Part shown: positions 59,099-64,000 of the stretch, piece after piece
Position numbering within the stretch: the stretch's first letter is position 1
How the letters are laid out: every line of letters starts with the position of its first letter
Source: an uncultured Corynebacterium sp.
GTDB taxonomy: Bacteria; Actinomycetota; Actinomycetes; Mycobacteriales; Mycobacteriaceae
Direction: 5' to 3'
Length of the DNA stretch: 64,000 bases
NCBI RefSeq assembly: GCF_943914615.1
Contig: NZ_CALUCS010000006.1
Coordinates: forward strand, 51,600 to 115,599
Translations under genes and position numbers: made by a program
Notes under the pieces: generated by a model
Told to the model about the DNA's origin: nothing
The model's database searches: none
What the model saw: the letters and a program-made list of their open reading frames with translations, nothing else

Positions 59099-59791
59099 AT
59101 GAGCGAGTACAAAGACAAGCGCTGCACCGACCAGGAACGATCCGCCGCAGTGGACGCGCTGTCCAGGGCGATGTCCAACGGTCAGCTGAACATCTCGGAG
59201 TTCGACGAGAGGTCCGGCAAGGCGCACGCTGCGACCCAGCGTAGCGAGTTAGTGGACTTGCTGGACGATCTGGTGGACGAGCCTGCGGGGTTGCTCTTTG
59301 GACCTGGCGCGAGCACTGCGGTTGCGCACCGTGCGCCGAGCGAGGTGGAGTGGGCTGCTCACCAGGCTTCGGACGCCCAACGCCACCGCGAAATGGTAAT
59401 TGCGCGATCGCGGTCGCTGGTGACTGGCGGGGGCTCCGAGACGGGCTTCAGCCTGGCGATATTCGGCGGAGTGACGAAGGCGGCGTGGCAGGTGCCGAAG
59501 GCTCACTGGAACTTCAATATTTTCGGCGGTTCGGACTTTGACCTGCGGGAATGCCGGTTTAGCGATCCGGTGACCACGCTGTGGCTGAATAGCTGCTTCG
59601 GTGGCGCGGATGTCCTGGTGCCGGAGGGCGTGCGCGTTGATATGGGCGGCCTGGCTATTTTCGGCGGCAACGAGCTAGTGGTGGAGAACGGCGCGATCCA
59701 CCCGAACAGTTTGCCGGAGGACGCTCCCCTGCTGCTGATCCGCGGGCTGTCAATTTTCGGCGGAGTGGACGTGAAGGTTGTGCGGGGTTAG
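59099..59791 (+). CDS. DUF1707-domain protein
   Basis: A 230-residue protein. The N-terminal 55 residues match DUF1707, a short helical domain common in actinobacteria (CTDQERSAAVDALSRAMSNGQLNISEFDERSGKAHAATQRSELVDLLDDL). The C-terminal part (about 110-230) is a beta-rich repeat region with recurring LAIFGGVT, FNIFGGSDF, LAIFGGNE and LSIFGGVDV, like the LiaF-type cell-wall-stress C-terminal domain. No membrane helix is evident. It may report envelope stress, but this is by analogy only. It is the last gene before the island. Confidence 0.82.
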   Translation: MSEYKDKRCTDQERSAAVDALSRAMSNGQLNISEFDERSGKAHAATQRSELVDLLDDLVDEPAGLLFGPGASTAVAHRAPSEVEWAAHQASDAQRHREMVIARSRSLVTGGGSETGFSLAIFGGVTKAAWQVPKAHWNFNIFGGSDFDLRECRFSDPVTTLWLNSCFGGADVLVPEGVRVDMGGLAIFGGNELVVENGAIHPNSLPEDAPLLLIRGLSIFGGVDVKVVRG

Positions 59792-59842
59792 GGAAGACTT
59801 CGACAGGATTATCGAGACGACCCCATCCAAAAGAGCAACGAA

Positions 59843-61654
59843 TTGCGTAATCAATCTGACACTAGAGCTACCACCAAAATAGTTTCTTTCAGCGAAGCCG
59901 GGGTACAGGAGCTAAAGGACTTTCGCGAAGAGAATGACCGTGTGGGCGCCTACAGAGATCAAGACATCAAGACCGACGAAGATCTTCTTTACAATTTTCC
60001 GGTCGTTTATGTCATCAAAGACGAGCAAAACAGCAACACTAAGCAGTACACCGCTTACGTGGGCGAGACCACTGATATTGTGCAGCGCACAACCTCGCAC
60101 CTGAAAAATACACGAAAAGACGATACAGACTGGACGAAGCTCAAGAATTCTAAGAACAGCAACCTAATTGTGCTCGGCCATGAGCTATTTAATAAGTCGT
60201 TGACACTGGACGTCGAAAATCGTTTAATGCTGATGCTCTCAAGTGTAGATGCGGTAAAGAAGCTCGAGAACCGGCGTAGCAACGACCAGTTGGATTACTA
60301 CACTAAAGAGCGGTTCAACGAGGTATTCCACGAAATCTGGGAACAGTTGCAGACTATTGATTCGAACCTGTTTCCAGAGCTGGAGAAAATTTATGACTCC
60401 GCACTGTATAAGGCCTCCCCTTTCCACAGCTTGACAGAGGAGCAGGTTAAGGCAAAGCGGGACATCATGGAGGTCCTTTACGAAAAGATCCATGCAGACT
60501 CGCACGGCAATCTTGTCATGGTTGAGGGCGAGGCCGGTGCCGGGAAAACAGTGCTTCTAAGCAGTCTGTTCTACGACATCATGCAAAACCCAGTGACCAC
60601 GAAGGATGGTGGCGAACAACATCTGGATGCCTACCTGATCGTCAACCATGACGAACAGGTGAATGTCTACACTCAGATCGCAGAAAAGCTGGGACTTCAC
60701 TCTAAGAACAACGAACGAGTCTTGAAACCGACCAAGTTCATCAACCAAACTCCACTTGGCGAGAAAGTTGATTTAGCGCTTATTGACGAGGCGCACCTAC
60801 TGTGGACACAAGGTAAGCAGAGTTACCGGGGCGATAACCAACTCTTAGACATCATCAATCGGGCAAAAGTCACCGTTGCTGTTTACGATGCGCGGCAGGT
60901 TTTGCAAGCAAACCAGTGGTGGGAGAAGGAACCCCAAGAACTTGTGCCTGAGGAGAAGCGTTCACAGATTCTCTTAAAGAATCAGATGCGGATGTCTGCT
61001 TCCCAAAGCACTCTTAAATGGTTTGAGACTTTCTTCGAAGAACGGAAGATTGATGGTCTGAGCCTAGATACACATCATCGGGATTCTAAGGGCTATCACG
61101 TTGAATTCTTTGCAGATGTCGAAGCTATGCGGACCGCAGTCAACAAGAAAGCCTCCAACACGGATCGTGGCTTAAGCAGAATGGTGGCGACTTATGACTG
61201 GCCGTATAACGCTGCTAGAAAACCAGAAAACGGCGGTTCTTGGGGAGTCTCCATCGGTGACTTCTTTATGCCTTGGAACAGGGAAATCACCATTGACACT
61301 GCGACTAGGCGGAAGAAGCTTGCCTGGGCAGAACAACCTCAGACTATTGGCGAGGTTGGTTCCGTCTATACAATTCAAGGCTTCGACTTAAACTATGTGG
61401 GTGTCATTATCGGACCGTCGGTAAAGCTCCGCGATGGAAAGATTGAAATCGCACCGGACGAGAGTTTCTTTAGAGCTGCAACCAATAAGCGGACAATGAG
61501 CGATGGCTCCGGCAAGGAGCTTCTGTCAGACACGCTCCTGTGGAACCAGCTTTATGTACTGATGACGCGCGGTGTACACGGTCTGTTCGTTTACGCATGC
61601 GATGAGGAACTTCGCAACACTCTCCTAGAGGCTCAGAATTCTTCGCGTAGCTAA
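59843..61654 (+). CDS. GIY-YIG nuclease fused to a DUF2075 (superfamily 1-like) ATPase
   Basis: A 603-residue protein. The N-terminal region (about 50-140) fits a GIY-YIG nuclease: VVYVIKDEQ, then YTAYVGETTDIVQRTTSHL, with Tyr, Gly and Arg in the usual order. A long DUF2075 ATPase follows: Walker A VEGEAGAGKTVLLSS (about residue 228), Walker B VDLALIDEAHLLW, and later motifs QMRMSASQ and VYTIQGFDLNYVGVIIG. Such fusions are reported in restriction-like and antiphage settings; a defence role here is inferred. The start is TTG at 59843, with AAGAG upstream. GC content and codon use are clearly lower than in the core genes, suggesting recent transfer. It sits directly beside a CRISPR array. Confidence 0.78.
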   Translation: MRNQSDTRATTKIVSFSEAGVQELKDFREENDRVGAYRDQDIKTDEDLLYNFPVVYVIKDEQNSNTKQYTAYVGETTDIVQRTTSHLKNTRKDDTDWTKLKNSKNSNLIVLGHELFNKSLTLDVENRLMLMLSSVDAVKKLENRRSNDQLDYYTKERFNEVFHEIWEQLQTIDSNLFPELEKIYDSALYKASPFHSLTEEQVKAKRDIMEVLYEKIHADSHGNLVMVEGEAGAGKTVLLSSLFYDIMQNPVTTKDGGEQHLDAYLIVNHDEQVNVYTQIAEKLGLHSKNNERVLKPTKFINQTPLGEKVDLALIDEAHLLWTQGKQSYRGDNQLLDIINRAKVTVAVYDARQVLQANQWWEKEPQELVPEEKRSQILLKNQMRMSASQSTLKWFETFFEERKIDGLSLDTHHRDSKGYHVEFFADVEAMRTAVNKKASNTDRGLSRMVATYDWPYNAARKPENGGSWGVSIGDFFMPWNREITIDTATRRKKLAWAEQPQTIGEVGSVYTIQGFDLNYVGVIIGPSVKLRDGKIEIAPDESFFRAATNKRTMSDGSGKELLSDTLLWNQLYVLMTRGVHGLFVYACDEELRNTLLEAQNSSRS

Positions 61655-61678
61655 GAGAGTTCTTGAGAGAATCTGAAA

Positions 61679-61730
61679 GGGTGCTGTTGCAAAGTTGGGG
61701 CAGTAGGAAGAGCGACGTATCTAGTGAGCC
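61679..61730 (+). mobile_element. Fragment matching an IS6-family end
   Basis: GGTGCTGTTGCAAAGTTGGG is identical to the start of the element at 63951 and resembles the TGTTGCAAA ends of IS6-family elements. The sequence diverges after 20 bases, so this is a terminal remnant, in the same orientation as the copy at the right edge. Confidence 0.55.
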
Positions 61731-61731
61731 G

Positions 61732-61942
61732 GGATCTCCCCTGCGTGCGTGGGGCGAACGGGCTAACCAAGGCTAGTGTGCAGGCCGTCCAGGGATCTCC
61801 CCTGCGTGCGTGGGGCGAACACCACGGGCTTTATCAAGTGGCTCTCGGAAGCGGGATCTCCCCTGCGTGCGTGGGGCGAACCTCCCGTTGGTCGCCGGCA
61901 TTCCTTCCGAAAACGGATCTCCCCTGCGTGCGTGGGGCGAAC
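61732..61942 (-). CRISPR. CRISPR array of four repeats and three spacers, type I-E-like, no cas genes in view
   Basis: Four exact 28-bp repeats (61732-61759, 61793-61820, 61854-61881, 61915-61942) start GGATCTCCCC and end GTGGGGCGAAC, with a CCCC/GGGG stem in the middle. The three spacers are 33 bp each (32 if the repeat is counted as 29 bp). On the minus strand the repeat reads GTTCGCCCCACGC...GGGGAGATCC, which has the layout of type I-E repeats, so transcription from right to left is likely. The base after the repeat is C, C, C and, in the leader-proximal copy, G. No cas gene occurs in the window. Confidence 0.9.
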
Positions 61943-62186
61943 CCTTTACGGCCAGGGCACTTCCGTGACCCAACGCCCTCAAAACAACGATTTGGGAGAG
62001 AGTAGGTTCACTACTCTATGAGCTCCCCAGCAACAGCTGAGGCTACTCTTGACGCTTCGAAACAATCCCGTATGAACCCCACCAGCGCGAGACGCGGCGG
62101 GACAGAAAAGCAATTCACGTCCGATTTTAACGTCGCCCCCCTCCGGGGTGGACACCACAGATTATAAAAGACCACTCGCTGCGTGT
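61943..62186 (-). other. CRISPR leader and tnpB right-end region
   Basis: 244 bases without a gene. Near the array it may hold the leader; a hairpin AGAGTAG/CTACTCT lies at 61999-62017. Nearer tnpB it contains a C/G-rich hairpin around 62133-62147 and A/T-rich sequence typical of an IS605-type right end, where a guide (omega) RNA would lie. No end could be fixed by eye. Confidence 0.4.
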
Positions 62187-63656
62187 CTAGCCTTCCACGC
62201 CCTGCTCAGCTTCTGCGCGGATATTAAGCGCAGCATTCAGGTCTCTATCCATGGCAAGACCACAGTTCGGGCATTCATAGACGCGATCCTCACGGGTCAA
62301 ACCCTTGTGGTAATACCCACACGCTGAACAGTTTTTTGATGACGCGTAGAACCTGTCAATGATCCCTGCCGTAGACCCATACCGCGGAGCCTTATAGACC
62401 ACCTGCCGCCGCAGCTCGTAGGGCCGACCGGCAAGGATTGCTCTGTTCAGCCCAGATTTTGCGCGCACATTCTTACCTGGCTGCTCCACTGTGCCCTTGG
62501 CGGATCTGGTCATCCCCTTGACGTTGAGGTTTTCCAAACCTACAAGCTGGTACGTCGAAACGAGTTCCTTGGTGACCTGGTGAATGAAAGACTCGCACTG
62601 CAGCGCAGCTTTATGGTGCAATCGAGCTATGCGCTGATCAAGTCTCTTGCGTCTATTCGAACCCTCTTCGGAGCAGGCTCGTTTACGCTGCAGGTTCCTT
62701 ACCTTTTGGTCAATCTCTTTCAGCTCAGAGGGGAGCTCAATCGAGCGGCCATCAGACAACATCAACCACGTCGTCACACCAAAGTCGCCGCCGATGGAAC
62801 CATTGGCTTTTTGTCGACGCGTAGGCAGACTCGGAGCCTGCTTGACCCTAGCGAGGTTGATGCTGACGTACCAATACCCAGCACGTTCAGTGATTGTGAA
62901 ACTTGTGGGCTCTGCTCCTTGGGCGATAGCTTTGCTGATTTTCTTCGTGCTGTCGAAGGTTCGCACAACATCGAATGGCCCCAGCCGAAGACGGTGGTAG
63001 CTATCGATCTTCCGATTACCGGTTTTATACTTGCATCCATGCGCTCCCGTGTTTTCCGCAGGAACGTAGATAGTCTTCTTCCAGCCTCGCTTCTTAAAAC
63101 GCGGCCGTCCGCTGTCGTTGGTTTTCTGGGAACGAGCCGTGATGAAGCGCTGAACCGCCGCGTTCGCGTTTCTGATTCCCCCGACGGGTGCTCGGCGCGT
63201 CACCTGGTGCAAAAACGGGAGCCGACCATCGTCGTAATCCCAGCGCTCTTTAAGTTCAGAGCTCTTTTTCTTTCGTTCTGCCGCGGTAAGGTCTCCGCGG
63301 CTCAACTCTTCAATGAGGACTGCAGCCTGCCGGTGCCGCTTTACATGGGGTGTGAGCACTTTTTTGGCAAAGTCGTTCGGGGGCAGTGCCCTGAGTGAGC
63401 CGTCTTCCTTGGCTTCCTGTTTTGTCTCAGCATTAGCTTGTTCGACGGTCATGCCTGCATTAACGTGCTCATCTCGTCGATTTCTCCACGCCCTGTCGGC
63501 AGCACTCCAGTGAGCAAGGTAGGAATTGAACCCCCACCTCGAAGCCTTAGCGGCAAGCTCAAATTGCTCAATCTGCTCCGGGGTGGGATCGAGTCGGAAT
63601 TTGAAGCAGATGGTTTCCGTCTCTGCCTTCTTGTCGGATTTCTTGGTGCTGGACAT
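62187..63656 (-). CDS. tnpB: TnpB-like RNA-guided nuclease (IS200/IS605 OrfB)
   Basis: A 489-residue TnpB. The split RuvC active site is visible: Asp in GSIGGDFGVTTWLML (about residue 285), Glu in LVGLENLNVKGM and Asp in MDRDLNAALNI. The zinc ribbon is CSACGYYHKGLTREDRVYECPNC. The N-terminal OrfB helix-turn-helix-like region begins ICFKFRLDPTPEQIEQFELAAKASRWGFNSYLAHW. ATG at 63656 follows AAGGAGAGG by seven bases. No TnpA partner is found, so movement would need help in trans. TnpB proteins are programmed by an omega RNA from the element's right end, here downstream (below 62187). Confidence 0.9.
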   Translation of the reverse strand: MSSTKKSDKKAETETICFKFRLDPTPEQIEQFELAAKASRWGFNSYLAHWSAADRAWRNRRDEHVNAGMTVEQANAETKQEAKEDGSLRALPPNDFAKKVLTPHVKRHRQAAVLIEELSRGDLTAAERKKKSSELKERWDYDDGRLPFLHQVTRRAPVGGIRNANAAVQRFITARSQKTNDSGRPRFKKRGWKKTIYVPAENTGAHGCKYKTGNRKIDSYHRLRLGPFDVVRTFDSTKKISKAIAQGAEPTSFTITERAGYWYVSINLARVKQAPSLPTRRQKANGSIGGDFGVTTWLMLSDGRSIELPSELKEIDQKVRNLQRKRACSEEGSNRRKRLDQRIARLHHKAALQCESFIHQVTKELVSTYQLVGLENLNVKGMTRSAKGTVEQPGKNVRAKSGLNRAILAGRPYELRRQVVYKAPRYGSTAGIIDRFYASSKNCSACGYYHKGLTREDRVYECPNCGLAMDRDLNAALNIRAEAEQGVEG

Positions 63657-63835
63657 GGTGCCTCTCCTTGCGGTGAGAAGTCTCATTGTTCTTTGGGTGC
63701 ATGCGGAACCCAGGTCAAGGCCTTGAGGCCCACACCATAGGAACTAGGCGGGACAAGCTATACAAAGTATAGAACGTATGATCTATTGGAGAGGCTGTTT
63801 ACGTGCCCTTCTCACTCCTCTTGATTACGGGTGGC
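63657..63835 (-). other. Left end of the tnpB element
   Basis: Non-coding sequence upstream of tnpB. It includes a CTATAC/GTATAG inverted repeat near 63754-63768 and a CAAGGCCTTG palindrome near 63717-63726, the kind of small subterminal hairpins IS605-type ends carry. Exact boundaries cannot be set. Confidence 0.35.
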
Positions 63836-63950
63836 TTATGTGCCGTTGACGATACGTCGAATCCTCGCAACGGACATACCGGATGCTGTGGCTATGTCGC
63901 GTTGGCGAGCACCAGCCTCGGATGCCAGGCGAATTGCTTTGGTGCTGTTG
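63836..63950 (-). pseudogene. C-terminal remnant of a helix-turn-helix gene cut by the IS6-like element
   Basis: Read on the minus strand, 38 codons remain before a TAA stop at 63836-63838. They include ARQRDIATASGMSVARIRR, a convincing helix-turn-helix. The frame stops exactly where the IS6-like end begins at 63951. The original protein may have been an antitoxin or phage-type regulator; this is a guess. Confidence 0.65.
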
Positions 63951-64000
63951 CAAAGTTGGGCGGAGAGCAGCGAAGACTCAGTTTCTCATTCCCTGATGGC
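63951..64000 (+). mobile_element. Start of an IS6-family-like insertion sequence, continuing past the window
   Basis: GGTGCTGTTGCAAAGTTGGG begins at 63951, the kind of end IS6-family elements carry (TGTTGCAAA). The transposase would lie beyond 64000. It disrupts the HTH gene. Confidence 0.65.

Noticed and set aside
59843..61654. The GIY-YIG/DUF2075 gene as a cas gene
   Set aside because: Its ATPase and nuclease domains do not match any Cas3, Cascade or Cas1/2 protein; proximity to the array is not evidence of function in it.

Overview
The window looks like chromosomal DNA of a high-GC actinobacterium, most likely Corynebacterium, and perhaps a lipophilic species of the jeikeium/urealyticum type; the species is a guess. 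Gene order is the main evidence: dxr, rlmN, cdsA, frr, pyrH, tsf, rpsB, xerC, dprA, comM, yraN, DUF2469, rnhB, lepB and rplS, then trmD, rimM, rpsP, ffh, ftsY, smc, fpg, rnc, sepIVA, coaD, rsmD, recG, ung, thiL, ddl, gpsA and leuDC with an IclR regulator. Most genes lie on the minus strand.

Layout. 1-14,600: isoprenoid, rRNA-modification, translation and phospholipid genes, then xerC-dprA-comM-yraN and DUF2469-rnhB-lepB-rplS. 14,641-22,847: tex and a choline-to-glycine-betaine cluster (BCCT transporter, betB, divergent betA) placed between rplS and trmD. 22,866-30,939: trmD-rimM-gdhA, rpsP, ffh, a wrecked ammonium transport and sensing locus (amtB and glnK both carry deletions and no glnD is present), and ftsY. 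30,984-49,983: a 1208-aa protein of unknown function, smc, membrane proteins, and a repair and RNA-processing block (fpg, rnc, coaD, rsmD, recG, fakA-like, ung, thiL). 50,045-59,791: a tandem DUF3515 protein, an 800-bp non-coding stretch with two related hairpin elements, ddl, gpsA, a MutT1-type protein, leuDC with an ltbR-like regulator, pcaC-like and two small proteins. 59,843-64,000: an accessory island of lower GC with a GIY-YIG/DUF2075 ATPase, a four-repeat type I-E-like CRISPR array without cas genes, a lone TnpB, a truncated HTH gene and the end of an IS6-like element.

How the genes fit together. Ammonium entry through AmtB and its PII control appear lost, while an NADP-type gdhA sits tightly behind rpsP and before rimM-trmD. 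Choline uptake and oxidation to betaine form a self-contained osmoprotection unit with palindromic sites in the divergent promoter.

Two patterns go beyond gene annotation. A short asymmetric word, a T-rich tract followed by TGACGCC(A/C)CC, recurs at least 12 times in and between unrelated genes, in a form that resembles the DNA-uptake or polarity motifs of other bacteria. Two adjacent hairpin elements of about 126 bp share their ends and a core, but their arms differ while staying complementary.
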